A DNA stretch of 25,483 nucleotides from Bacteroidales bacterium (GTDB lineage: Bacteria; Bacteroidota; Bacteroidia; Bacteroidales; UBA932): the NCBI GenBank assembly GCA_016295245.1, contig JAEDLO010000015.1, positions 1-25,483 of the forward strand, in the 5' to 3' direction. Position 1 is the first letter of the stretch. Each line of letters begins with the position of its first letter. The notes under the pieces were generated by a model. It was not told the DNA's origin. It did no database searches and saw nothing but the letters and a program-made list of their open reading frames with translations. The translations under genes and the position numbers were made by a program. Below are positions 16,422 through 25,320 of the stretch, in pieces.

Positions 16422-18041
16422 ATGAAAAAGATATACATTTTGTCCCTCGTCCCGCTTCTGTGCTCCCTGAGCCTGAAAGCCCAGAATATCAACCAGTCGG
16501 TTGAGGTGACGAACACTTACGAGTCGAGCTTTGCGGATATGCCCAAGCAGAACCTTGCGCTCAGCGTGCCGGATTCGCTCTACCGCTTCGACTACGACTT
16601 CAAATACACCATCTTTGACCCTGAGTACAAGGGCTCGTATGATTTTTCGCCGTACAGGATAGATGTCAGGCCGGGAAAGATGCCTTTCGACGGCTCGAAG
16701 TTCTATCTTAAGGCGGGTGCGGGATACCGTCTCTATCCTGTTCTCGACCTGATGTATGATGCGGTCTCGAAGCCGGGCGCGGCGCTCAGCCTGTACAATT
16801 TCACAAGAGGCTATTACGGCAAGTCGGCCCTCAGACGCGAAGAACCTTTCGACCTTACATCCTACGACTTCACTCAGAATACAGGCCTTGCCGGACGCTG
16901 GATGTTCAAAGGCAACACGCTTGACTATCACGCTGCCTATCAGGGACTTTATGCCGCTTCGGGCGGGCTGCAGCCAGCGGATCCTCAAATCTTTTCCGGT
17001 TCTGTCCTGCATTCAGCAACCGTCGGGGCTTCAATTCGTCCCGAGGGGCGTGACGGCACTTTCTTCTATTACGACCTGGACCTGGATTACCGCTTCAACT
17101 CCGATATGCTTATCTCTGCGGGCAATACACGTCTCCAGGAGCATTGCCTCGGGGTCAAGGCCACGGTAGGCCCGGTTCTCAACCGCAAGTTCAGGATGCT
17201 GATTGACGGTGAGTTCGCCCTCGATGCCGTGGGCGGTTACACATCTATGCTCGCCGGCATTACCCCACGCTTCCTTTTCAATTTCGGTGCCCTTGCCCTG
17301 AACGTAGGCGCGCTGTTCGATTACAGTCTGACTCCTGACGGTGGCTGCCTGTCAGCCGCACCTGCGCTTGAAGCACGCCTGCGCCTGTTTCACGGACGCC
17401 TCGACATTTTCGCTGAGGCCACCGGAGGCCAGAAACTCAACTCCCTGCACGACCTGAAGTCGTTCAATCATTTCTTCCGCAGGGATGACAATTTCTCCAC
17501 CGTCAACACCCGCGTCAGGTATGATGCCTCCGTGGGTCTGCGCGGAAGCGCCATCTCCCAGTTCGAATACGGCCTGAAGGCCGGTTATCGCAAGGTTGAC
17601 TCTGCCCTTATGAATGCATTTCTGACCACCGACTTTGGGGATATCCAGCAGGCCTATGCCGATGTCTTCCTCGTTTGGAAGTCGGAGCGTGTCGAGTTTG
17701 ACGGCAATTTCCATTGGTGCAACACCCAGGCCACGAACGTGAGCCTCAACGCCTTTCTCCCTTCTGCCTTCTCGGGAGACTTCCGCTTTACCTACAACCA
17801 CCTGCGCCGAATTTTTGCGAGTCTGGCGGTCGAGGGCGCATCCAAGATGAAGCAGGCGGATCACAACGGCCCGTCACGCGGCGGCTATGTGGATCTGTCG
17901 CTGGAAGGGGAGTGGCGTTTCAGCCGCAATGCAGGACTTTGGGCCAAAGCCGGTAACCTTACGGGTATGGCCATCGAGAAAGTGCCAGGTCATGTGGTAA
18001 AAGGACCATATTTTACCGGAGGAATTACTCTGAAATTCTAA
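16422..18041 (+). CDS. Outer-membrane beta-barrel protein of unknown function
   Basis: This 539-residue protein has a signal peptide (MKKIYILSLVPLLCSLSLKA, cleavage likely after Ala20). After a short N-terminal segment with VEVTNTYESS the sequence is made of many alternating amphipathic strands (FYLKAGAGYRLYP, FFYYDLDLDYRF, VRYDASVGLRG, QFEYGLKAGYRKV). It ends in GGITLKF with the C-terminal Phe typical of outer-membrane barrels. It looks like the barrel part of TonB-dependent receptor-like Bacteroidales proteins, but no plug domain or TonB box is seen. It follows the TPR gene by 6 bases and is probably co-transcribed with it. Localisation is fairly secure; cargo and partner are unknown. Confidence 0.75.
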   Translation: MKKIYILSLVPLLCSLSLKAQNINQSVEVTNTYESSFADMPKQNLALSVPDSLYRFDYDFKYTIFDPEYKGSYDFSPYRIDVRPGKMPFDGSKFYLKAGAGYRLYPVLDLMYDAVSKPGAALSLYNFTRGYYGKSALRREEPFDLTSYDFTQNTGLAGRWMFKGNTLDYHAAYQGLYAASGGLQPADPQIFSGSVLHSATVGASIRPEGRDGTFFYYDLDLDYRFNSDMLISAGNTRLQEHCLGVKATVGPVLNRKFRMLIDGEFALDAVGGYTSMLAGITPRFLFNFGALALNVGALFDYSLTPDGGCLSAAPALEARLRLFHGRLDIFAEATGGQKLNSLHDLKSFNHFFRRDDNFSTVNTRVRYDASVGLRGSAISQFEYGLKAGYRKVDSALMNAFLTTDFGDIQQAYADVFLVWKSERVEFDGNFHWCNTQATNVSLNAFLPSAFSGDFRFTYNHLRRIFASLAVEGASKMKQADHNGPSRGGYVDLSLEGEWRFSRNAGLWAKAGNLTGMAIEKVPGHVVKGPYFTGGITLKF

Positions 18042-18050
18042 GAATTTTCG

Positions 18051-18058
18051 TAAATTTG
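18051..18058 (+). promoter_or_regulatory. Putative -7 element for gyrB
   Basis: TAAATTTG, the same octamer as before the TPR gene, sits 9 bases after the barrel gene stop and 24 bases before the gyrB ATG. It could drive the whole gyrB-to-tig run. No clear -33 box is visible. Confidence 0.45.
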
Positions 18059-18082
18059 TGAGATTATTTTATTACGCCAGAG

Positions 18083-20092
18083 ATGATAGATAACGAAGTG
18101 ATGAAGAAAGCGGAGGAACAGTACTCCGCGAACAGCATTCAGGTGCTTGAGGGACTCGAGGCTGTCCGCAAGCGCCCGTCAATGTACATTGGTGACGTGT
18201 CCGAAAGAGGACTTCACCACCTTGTCTATGAAGTTGTGGACAATAGTATCGACGAGGCTATGGCCGGATTCTGCGATACTATTGACGTACAGATACTTGA
18301 AGGAGATTCTATCAGAGTTGCCGACAATGGCCGCGGTATTCCTACCGGTATGCACGAGAAGGAGCACCGTTCAGCCCTCGAAGTCGTTCTGACCGTCCTT
18401 CACGCCGGCGGCAAGTTCAGCAAAAACAGCTACAAGGTTTCCGGAGGTCTTCACGGTGTGGGTGTATCCTGCGTGAATGCGCTCTCGGATTCGCTCACCG
18501 CTGAGGTTTACCGTGAAGGCAAGATTTTCGTCCAGCACTACTCTAAGGGCAAGCCGCTGGATCAGGTGAGTGTAATCGGTGACACCGACAAGACCGGAAC
18601 CGTCATTACCTTCCATCCTGACCCGAGCATCTTCACCCAGAGCACGGTTTACAAGTACGAAACTCTCGCCAACAGGCTCCGTGAGCTCTCCTTCCTCAAT
18701 AAGGGCATCAAGATCACCCTTACCGACAAGCGCGAGCTGGTGGATGAGTTCATTCAGGATGAGGCGGGCGAGTCAAAGGCTACGGGTAACAAGATCTACC
18801 GCTCCGAGACCTTCTATTCGGAGAAGGGTCTGAGCGAGTTCATCAATTATCTCGACGCAGGCGCCACTACCATCATTCCTGAGCCTGTGTGTGTCAATTC
18901 CGACAAGATTATCCCTATCGACATAGCCCTCCAGTACAACAGCGGCTATTCGGAGAAGATCTATTCATACGTCAACAACATCAACACCATCGAAGGCGGT
19001 ACTCACCTTCAGGGCTTCAAGATGGGTCTCTCACGCTCACTTAAGCAGTATGCCGAGAAGGCCAAACTCCTTGAGAAGTATAAGGGCGATCTTTCGCCTG
19101 AGGACTTCCGCGAGGGTCTTACAGCCGTGATTTCGGTAAAGGTTGCCGAACCTCAGTTCGAGGGACAGACCAAGACCAAGCTCGGTAACCCTGAGGTGAC
19201 TTCTGCCGTTTCGCAGGCCACTTCCGCAGCTATGGAGATTTTCCTTGAGGAGAATCCGAAGCTTGCAAAGATTATCATCGAGAAGATTATTCTTGCAGCA
19301 ACCGCCCGCAATGCAGCCCGCAAGGCTCGCGAGATGGTTCAGCGCAAGAACGTTATGGGCTCGGTAGGTATGCCGGGAAAGCTTGCCGACTGCTCCGAGA
19401 GGGATCCTGAAAAATGCGAGCTCTTCCTTGTCGAGGGAGATTCCGCAGGCGGTACCGCAAAGCAGGGCCGCGACCGCGCCACCCAGGCCATCCTTCCGCT
19501 TCGAGGCAAGATTCTCAATGTCGAGAAGGCTGCGGTTGACCGCGCATTCGACAGCCAGGAAATTCAGAACATCTACACCGCTCTCGGCGTGACAGTCGCC
19601 CAGGAGGATGAAAGCGGCGAGAAGCATATGGACCTGAGCAAGCTCCGCTACCACAAGGTCGTGATTATGACCGATGCCGATGTGGACGGTTCCCACATCG
19701 CCTGTCTCATCCTGACCTTCTTCTTCCGCTATATGTATGACCTTATCAAGAACGGCTATGTATATCTTGCAACTCCTCCTCTGTACCTCGTGAAGAAGGG
19801 CAAGGAGGAAGTGTACTGCTGGACCGAGGAACAGCGCGAAGAGGCAGCCCTCAGGCTCGGAAAGGGTTCCGACAAGGGCTACACCGTTCAGCGCTACAAA
19901 GGTCTTGGTGAGATGAGTGAAGAGCAGCTCTGGAGCACGACTATGGACCCTGCGCGCCGTCGCCTGCGCCAGATTACCATCGAAAATGCAGCCGCCGCCG
20001 AGAGAACTTTCTCTATGTTGATGGGCGATGACGTTCCGCCTCGCCGTCAGTTCATCGAGGAAAACGCACATTACGCAAACATTGACGCTTAA
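18083..20092 (+). CDS. gyrB: DNA gyrase subunit B
   Basis: This is the ATPase subunit of DNA gyrase, which introduces negative supercoils together with GyrA. In 669 residues it shows the GHKL ATPase (catalytic E50 and N54 in YEVVDNSIDEA, DNGRGIP at 81-87, GGLHGVG at 121-127), the transducer domain, and a Toprim domain with E451-G-D-S-A-G-G and the metal-binding D531-A-D-V-D535. It ends with the PRRQFIEENAHYANIDA tail usual for GyrB. The AKQGRDRATQAILPLRGKILNVEKA block and tail support GyrB rather than ParE. There is no large insertion of the E. coli type in the Toprim region. The next gene starts 17 bases downstream, and four genes follow in close order. Confidence 0.96.
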   Translation: MIDNEVMKKAEEQYSANSIQVLEGLEAVRKRPSMYIGDVSERGLHHLVYEVVDNSIDEAMAGFCDTIDVQILEGDSIRVADNGRGIPTGMHEKEHRSALEVVLTVLHAGGKFSKNSYKVSGGLHGVGVSCVNALSDSLTAEVYREGKIFVQHYSKGKPLDQVSVIGDTDKTGTVITFHPDPSIFTQSTVYKYETLANRLRELSFLNKGIKITLTDKRELVDEFIQDEAGESKATGNKIYRSETFYSEKGLSEFINYLDAGATTIIPEPVCVNSDKIIPIDIALQYNSGYSEKIYSYVNNINTIEGGTHLQGFKMGLSRSLKQYAEKAKLLEKYKGDLSPEDFREGLTAVISVKVAEPQFEGQTKTKLGNPEVTSAVSQATSAAMEIFLEENPKLAKIIIEKIILAATARNAARKAREMVQRKNVMGSVGMPGKLADCSERDPEKCELFLVEGDSAGGTAKQGRDRATQAILPLRGKILNVEKAAVDRAFDSQEIQNIYTALGVTVAQEDESGEKHMDLSKLRYHKVVIMTDADVDGSHIACLILTFFFRYMYDLIKNGYVYLATPPLYLVKKGKEEVYCWTEEQREEAALRLGKGSDKGYTVQRYKGLGEMSEEQLWSTTMDPARRRLRQITIENAAAAERTFSMLMGDDVPPRRQFIEENAHYANIDA

Positions 20093-20109
20093 TTTAATCA
20101 CAATTCAAC

Positions 20110-21375
20110 ATGTTGGATATTTTTGACAGGATAGGTCGCGACTCAGGCGGCCCTATCGGACAGTACGCAGCGCAGGGATTTGGTTATTATATGTACCCGA
20201 AGCTGGAGGGAGAATTGGGACCTCATATGGTTTTCAACGGCAAGGAAGTGCTCAATTGGAGTTTGAACAACTACCTCGGACTTGCCAACCACCCGGAGGT
20301 CCGCAAGGCTGATGCCGAGGGCGCAGCAAAGTGGGGCCTTGCCTATCCTATGGGCAGCCGTATGCTTTCAGGCCACACCGCCCTTCACGAGAAGTTGGAG
20401 AAAATGTTCGCGGACTTCGAGAAGAAGGAGGACGCCTTCCTTTTCAACTTCGGCTACCAGGGCATAGTTTCTGCCATCGACACCCTCACAGCACGTCACG
20501 ACGTGATAGTCTATGACGCAGAGGCTCACGCCTGCCTGCTGGACGGTATCCGTCTCCACACCGGAGCTTCCTACAAGTTCAAGCACAACAATATCCAGGA
20601 TTGCGAGAGAGTACTCGCACGCGCCTGCAAGCTCGCTGACGAGCAGGGCGGTGGAGTGCTCCTGATTACTGAAGGCGTATTCGGAATGACCGGCGCCCTC
20701 GGTATCCTTGACAAGATCGCGGCCCTGAAGTCAAAATACAATTTCCGTATCCTCGTTGATGACGCCCACGGTTTCGGTCTGCTCGGCGAGCACGGCCGCG
20801 GTACTTCCGAGCAGCTCGGTTGTATGGATGCCATCGACCTGTATATCGGTGCCTTCGCCAAGTCAATGGCCTCAATCGGCGGTTTTATCGCCGGTCCGAA
20901 GACCATCATCAACTTCCTTCGCCTGAATATGCGCTCACAGATGTATGCCAAGAGTCTTCCTATGCCTCTGGTTTACGGCAACATCAAGCGTCTGGAAATC
21001 ATTATGTCCAAGGAGGGTGACGAGCGCCGCAAGAAGTGCTGGGAGATTACCCACGCCATCCAGGAAGGCTTCAAGAAGCTTGGTTTCGACATCGGAGAGG
21101 CAGAGGCCTGCGTGACCCCTATCCACATCGACGGAGGCGGCATTGCCCAGGCTACCAAGATTGCCAAGGATCTGAGAGAGAACTACAGGGTGTTCTGCTC
21201 TATGGTGGTTTATCCTGTAATTCCTAAGGGTATGATTATTTTCCGCATCGTTTCAACCGCATCCCACACAATGGAAGATGTCGAGTACACTCTCAATGCC
21301 TTCAAGGAAATCAAGGAGAAGCTCGATGCAGGCGTTTATGACGGAGACGATATTGCGGCAATGACTATTGAATAA
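20110..21375 (+). CDS. PLP-dependent alpha-oxoamine synthase (serine palmitoyltransferase/KBL-like)
   Basis: This 421-residue enzyme belongs to the fold-type I alpha-oxoamine synthases, which condense an amino acid with an acyl-CoA (serine palmitoyltransferase, 2-amino-3-ketobutyrate ligase, aminolevulinate or aminooxononanoate synthase). The PLP lysine is K251 in FAKSMASIGGF. The cofactor contacts VDDAHGFG (D218, H220) and the stacking H140 are present, as are NNYLGLANHP and GSRMLSGHT. It is clearly longer at the N-terminus than classical KBL, with a GYYMYPKLEGE segment. As I recall it, it resembles a second Bacteroidetes synthase clade distinct from the characterised Bacteroides sphingolipid enzyme. 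A short-chain dehydrogenase starts 12 bases later, which favours a keto-sphingoid route, but the substrate is unproven. Confidence 0.85.
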   Translation: MLDIFDRIGRDSGGPIGQYAAQGFGYYMYPKLEGELGPHMVFNGKEVLNWSLNNYLGLANHPEVRKADAEGAAKWGLAYPMGSRMLSGHTALHEKLEKMFADFEKKEDAFLFNFGYQGIVSAIDTLTARHDVIVYDAEAHACLLDGIRLHTGASYKFKHNNIQDCERVLARACKLADEQGGGVLLITEGVFGMTGALGILDKIAALKSKYNFRILVDDAHGFGLLGEHGRGTSEQLGCMDAIDLYIGAFAKSMASIGGFIAGPKTIINFLRLNMRSQMYAKSLPMPLVYGNIKRLEIIMSKEGDERRKKCWEITHAIQEGFKKLGFDIGEAEACVTPIHIDGGGIAQATKIAKDLRENYRVFCSMVVYPVIPKGMIIFRIVSTASHTMEDVEYTLNAFKEIKEKLDAGVYDGDDIAAMTIE

Positions 21376-21387
21376 CAGACAGTTGCG

Positions 21388-22206
21388 ATGAATCATCCGT
21401 ATTTCAAGGATAAAGTAATAATTGTGACGGGAGCCAGCTCTGGCATAGGGTTGGCTTCTGCCCGTCTATTCGGCTCCTGCGGGGCCAAGCTTGTGCTCGC
21501 AGCCCGTTCGATAGACAAGCTTGAATCCTTGAGCGCCTCGGTAGCGCCTGCGGAGCGCGTGCTTTGCGTCAAGTGTGACGTGAGCTGCGAGCAGGATTGC
21601 AAGCAGATGGTCCAGGCTGCCCTGCAACGTTTCGGCCGCATCGACATCCTCGTCAACAATGCAGGCATCTCGATGCGCGCGATGTTTGCCGACCTCGACC
21701 TGAAGGTCATCCGCTCGCTGATGGACGTGAACTTCTGGGGAACGGTGAACTGTACCAAATATGCCCTGCCGTATCTGCTTGAGGCGAAGGGTTCAGTTGT
21801 CGGAGTCATCTCGATTGCGGGTTATTCCGCCCTCCCTGCGCGTACCGGTTACAGCGCTTCGAAGTACGCAATAAGGGGCTTCCTTGACACCCTGCGCATT
21901 GAGCACCTCAAGGATGGACTCAACGTACTCGTCTTTGCGCCCGGCTACACCGCTTCCAATGTGCGCAATGCGGCTCTGGTAGCCGATGGCAGTGCACAGG
22001 GGGAGACTCCGCTCGACGAGGGCAAGCTTATGAGCGCCGAGCAGTGCGCGGAGCATCTTGCCAAGGCTCTCGAGCGTCGCAGGTCGGAGGTGATACTCAC
22101 GTCTCTGGGTAAGCTTACCGTGCTCGCTCACAGGCTTTTCCCGCGCCTTACCGACAAATTGACTTACAAGTATATCGCCCGCGAAGCGGGAAGTCCTTTC
22201 AAATAG
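21388..22206 (+). CDS. Short-chain dehydrogenase/reductase, possible 3-ketosphinganine reductase
   Basis: This 272-residue classical SDR has the nucleotide motif TGASSGIG at 14-21, an Arg at 40 that suggests NADP(H) preference, the NNAG motif at 90-93, N115, and the catalytic S142, Y155 and K159 (YxxxK). The extended C-terminal third, ending in KLTYKYIAREAGSPFK with hydrophobic stretches, resembles SDRs acting on lipid substrates at membranes. It lies between the alpha-oxoamine synthase (12 bases upstream) and the phosphodiesterase gene (3 bases downstream). Context suggests it reduces the beta-keto product of the synthase. Generic SDR function is certain; the specific reaction is inference. 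Confidence 0.85.
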   Translation: MNHPYFKDKVIIVTGASSGIGLASARLFGSCGAKLVLAARSIDKLESLSASVAPAERVLCVKCDVSCEQDCKQMVQAALQRFGRIDILVNNAGISMRAMFADLDLKVIRSLMDVNFWGTVNCTKYALPYLLEAKGSVVGVISIAGYSALPARTGYSASKYAIRGFLDTLRIEHLKDGLNVLVFAPGYTASNVRNAALVADGSAQGETPLDEGKLMSAEQCAEHLAKALERRRSEVILTSLGKLTVLAHRLFPRLTDKLTYKYIAREAGSPFK

Positions 22207-22209
22207 CAG

Positions 22210-24258
22210 ATGAGGAAAAACGTTTACAACATCGTTGCGCCGCTTATACTGGTTTTCGTGGTTCTCGTGCTTATGATGCCGAGAACTGCCAAGTTCAACT
22301 ATGACTACAGGAAGGGGCGCCCCTGGAAGTATGAAACTCTCTTTGCACAATTTGATTTCCCGATTTACAAGACGGACGAGCAGCTTCGTCAGGAGAGGTC
22401 TTCTTTTGACGAGACTGTAATCCCATACTACAGATTCTCCGAGGAGATTACAAACAAGAACCTCAAGGCCATATCCGGGCTTGATCTTGAAAACCTCAGA
22501 AATGCGGTGATGTCGGCTATGCGCTCCATCTACCAGAAAGGTGTGATACAAGATGAGACGACCCGCAAGTTCGACGGCAGCCTAAGCAATGAGGTGATCT
22601 TCATCCAGAAGAATAAACGCGCTGAGAAAGTGCCTCTGTCAGAGGTCTATAAGGTTTCCGATGCTAGAGCAAAGTTGCTCGCCGATATCAGCCCCCTGAC
22701 CCGAAGGAACGTGGATTCACTTTTCCGTAAGGCCGGTGTGTATGATTATCTTGTACCGAATGTCCTCTTTGACGAGCAGACCACTACCATAGTCCATTCC
22801 GAATCCGACAAGAGCGTATCCCCGACTTCCGGCTATGTGAGCGCGGGCCAGCTGATTGTCTCTTCGGGTGAGATAGTGACCAGCGACATCGCCCAAATTC
22901 TGGATTCCTACAAAAGGGAATACGTGATGAATATGGGTGCCGAGGGACCGGCCATCCTTTACTGGATAGGCAATATGCTCATTGCTCTCGGCTTTGTCGT
23001 AATCCTCTTCCTTGCAATCTATTATGCCAACAGGCGCATCTTCCTCGACAGCCGCTATCCTTATCTGCTGACTGTCTTCTCACTTGCCGCCCTGACGGGA
23101 CTTCTCATCGTGAGGACCAATGAAAACCTGCTTTTCTATATTCCGTTCACGCTGTTTGCCCTGTATCTGCAGGCCTTTATGAGGAAGCGCGTGATTGCAC
23201 CGGTGTACATAATTTCGCTGATGCCGCTGCTGGTATTCGCCCACAACGGTGCGGTGCTTTTTGTGATGTACATTGTGGCCGGTATGATTGCAATCTACGT
23301 GTTTGACTATTTCCAGAAAGGTTGGCGCCAGTTCGTCACTGCTTTCATCACCTTTGGAGTCCTTGCCCTGCTCTATCTGGGCTTCAGGGCTGCCGACCTT
23401 ATTGAAGGCAACGTCTGGCTTACCCTGCTTTCCCTTTTCATCGGCTCAATGCTCACAGTAGCGGGTTATCCTCTGGTCTTCCTGTTCGAGAAGCTCTTCA
23501 ACCTTGTGTCCAATTCGCGTCTTATTGAGCTTTGCGACACTTCGAATCCTCTTGTACGCGAGTTGGAGAAGAAGGCCCCGGGCACCTTCCAGCACTCTCT
23601 TCAGGTGATGAATATGGTCGAGGCCGTTGCCAGGGCAGTGGATGACAACCCTAATCAGCTTAGGGCCGGTGCGTTGTACCACGACCTTGGAAAGATGAAC
23701 AATCCTCTCTGCTTCGTTGAGAACGAGTCGGTTGCTCTCAAGACTGAGACTTTCCACAAGTACCACGAGGACCTTACCCCTCTCCAGAGTGCACAGGACA
23801 TCATCCGCCACGTGACCGATGGCGTTGAGATTGCAAAGAAGCACCATCTTCCGTCAATAATTGTGGATTTCATCAAGACTCATCACGGTACCACAAAGGT
23901 CACTTATTTCTATAACAAATTTCTCCAGCAGGGCGGAAGTGAGGAGAATGTCTCGGATTTCACTTATCCGGGCCCTCCGCCAAGCACAAAGTCCCAGATT
24001 CTGCTTATGCTCTGCGACAGTGTCGAGGCTGCTTCCCGTACGCTTACGGACTACTCCCTGGAGTCCTGCTCCCGTTTCATTGACAGGATAGTTGCGGGCA
24101 AGATGGAGGAAGGCCAGTTTGATAATGCTGACATTACAGTACGCGAACTTAGCATCGTGAAGGATACTCTGGTAAATTATCTTGCCCAGACCCATCACGA
24201 ACGGATTGTTTACCCAAATCGAAAAAACAAAAAAAATAAATCAATATTATCATTATGA
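22210..24258 (+). CDS. pgpH: PgpH-type c-di-AMP phosphodiesterase (7TM-HD membrane protein)
   Basis: This 682-residue inner-membrane protein has a short N-terminal membrane anchor (IVAPLILVFVVLVLMM), an extracytoplasmic 7TMR-HDED-like domain to about 250, roughly seven membrane helices at about 250-430, and a cytoplasmic HD phosphohydrolase domain at about 450-620. Metal-binding residues include H462 in GTFQHSLQV, H491-D492 in ALYHDLGKM, the HKYHEDL segment and HHLP/THHG. Characterised members hydrolyse c-di-AMP to pApA and influence potassium and osmotic control. That function is inferred here from architecture. It starts 3 bases after the dehydrogenase gene, and its stop overlaps the tig ATG (ATGA), so it is translationally coupled to tig. 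Confidence 0.88.
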   Translation: MRKNVYNIVAPLILVFVVLVLMMPRTAKFNYDYRKGRPWKYETLFAQFDFPIYKTDEQLRQERSSFDETVIPYYRFSEEITNKNLKAISGLDLENLRNAVMSAMRSIYQKGVIQDETTRKFDGSLSNEVIFIQKNKRAEKVPLSEVYKVSDARAKLLADISPLTRRNVDSLFRKAGVYDYLVPNVLFDEQTTTIVHSESDKSVSPTSGYVSAGQLIVSSGEIVTSDIAQILDSYKREYVMNMGAEGPAILYWIGNMLIALGFVVILFLAIYYANRRIFLDSRYPYLLTVFSLAALTGLLIVRTNENLLFYIPFTLFALYLQAFMRKRVIAPVYIISLMPLLVFAHNGAVLFVMYIVAGMIAIYVFDYFQKGWRQFVTAFITFGVLALLYLGFRAADLIEGNVWLTLLSLFIGSMLTVAGYPLVFLFEKLFNLVSNSRLIELCDTSNPLVRELEKKAPGTFQHSLQVMNMVEAVARAVDDNPNQLRAGALYHDLGKMNNPLCFVENESVALKTETFHKYHEDLTPLQSAQDIIRHVTDGVEIAKKHHLPSIIVDFIKTHHGTTKVTYFYNKFLQQGGSEENVSDFTYPGPPPSTKSQILLMLCDSVEAASRTLTDYSLESCSRFIDRIVAGKMEEGQFDNADITVRELSIVKDTLVNYLAQTHHERIVYPNRKNKKNKSILSL

Positions 24259-25244
24259 AAGTAACACAGAACCAGATTGACAACCTGAATCTCGAGCTGA
24301 CAATCGAGATTGCAGCTGCGGATTACGCAGAGTTTGAAAAGAAGAGACTTGCAGAGTGCAGGCGTAAGGCTGATTTCAAGGGCTTCCGTAAAGGAAATGT
24401 TCCAGCCTCCATGATTAAGAGGGTTTATGGTGAGCAGTGTCTCGCAGAAGCTGTAAATCAGGCAGTTTCAAAGGCTCTTGACGAGCATATTACAAATAAC
24501 AAGCTTCACATTCTCGGTGAACCGCTCTCTTCTGAGAAGCAGCCTGAGCTGACTTGGGAGTCAGGTAACGACTTTACCTTTGTCTTTGACCTCGGTCTCT
24601 CTCCTGAGATCAACGTCGAGGTTTCTAAGGATGATACAGTTCCGTCTTACACCATCTCCATCGCTGCCAAGGATAAGTCTGAGATGATTGAGAACGCCAA
24701 GAAGTTCTATGAGGAGAAGAAGGAGGAGAAGTCTGAGGAGGATATCGAGAAGGAGGTTACCGAGCGTCTGAAGAATCAGTTCAAGAATGAGGCTGAATGG
24801 AGGCTCAGCAAGGATATCCGTGACTTCTATGTCAACAAGGCAAATGTCGCTCTTCCTGAGGACTTCCTCAAGCGTTGGTTGTTCGTTGCCAACAACGGCA
24901 AGGTGACCAAGGAGGATATCGAGAAGGATTTCGCAGGCTTTGTTGAGGATTTCAAGTGGCAGCTCGTGCGCGGTTATCTTATGCGCAAGTTTGAGCTCAA
25001 GATTGATGAGAATGATCTCGAGCAGGCTGCAGAGGCTTTCGTGGCTTATCAGTATGCTATGTATGGCCTGAGCAATGTTCCTCAGGAGCTTCTCAAGGAG
25101 GCTGCTGTGAATATGCTTCAGGATCAGAAGCAGGTTGAGAGGCTTGTTGAGCAGGTTGAGGATCAGAAGGTGCTTGCCAAGATCAAGGAGGAGATTACCT
25201 TGAAGGCTACCAAGATTACTTCAGCTAAGTTCCGCGAGCTTTAA
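24255..25244 (+). CDS. tig: Trigger factor lacking the PPIase domain
   Basis: Trigger factor is the ribosome-bound chaperone that shields nascent chains at the exit tunnel. The N-terminal ribosome-binding domain is clear, including the GFRKGNVPASMIKRVYG signature (about 43-59) that docks at the ribosome, and continues to about 125. Usual bacterial trigger factors are 430-450 residues with an FKBP-type PPIase domain inserted next. Here the chain passes directly through a Lys/Glu-rich helix (about 145-175) into the C-terminal chaperone arms, recognised by ALPEDFLKRWL, WQLVRGYLM and YQYAMYGLSNVPQ. The total is only 329 residues and the reading frame is unbroken, so the PPIase domain is absent rather than disrupted. 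It is the last gene of the run and is followed by a strong terminator. Confidence 0.92.
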   Translation: MKVTQNQIDNLNLELTIEIAAADYAEFEKKRLAECRRKADFKGFRKGNVPASMIKRVYGEQCLAEAVNQAVSKALDEHITNNKLHILGEPLSSEKQPELTWESGNDFTFVFDLGLSPEINVEVSKDDTVPSYTISIAAKDKSEMIENAKKFYEEKKEEKSEEDIEKEVTERLKNQFKNEAEWRLSKDIRDFYVNKANVALPEDFLKRWLFVANNGKVTKEDIEKDFAGFVEDFKWQLVRGYLMRKFELKIDENDLEQAAEAFVAYQYAMYGLSNVPQELLKEAAVNMLQDQKQVERLVEQVEDQKVLAKIKEEITLKATKITSAKFREL

Positions 25245-25265
25245 TCTTTTCGCGATATTTATGAG

Positions 25266-25293
25266 GGCTGGCATTTTTTGCCGGCCTTTTTTT
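25266..25293 (+). terminator. Rho-independent terminator after tig
   Basis: GGCTGGCA at 25266-25273 pairs with TGCCGGCC at 25279-25286 (eight pairs, one wobble) around a five-base loop, followed by seven T residues at 25287-25293. It lies 21 bases after the tig stop and closes the gyrB-to-tig unit. Confidence 0.92.
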
Positions 25294-25320
25294 GTTTGGG
25301 TTCTATCTTGCGGGAAAAGG

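Noticed and set aside
19037..20101. 354-codon open frame on the minus strand opposite gyrB
   Set aside because: gyrB is certain here. The antisense protein has no recognisable features and no promoter or partner gene.
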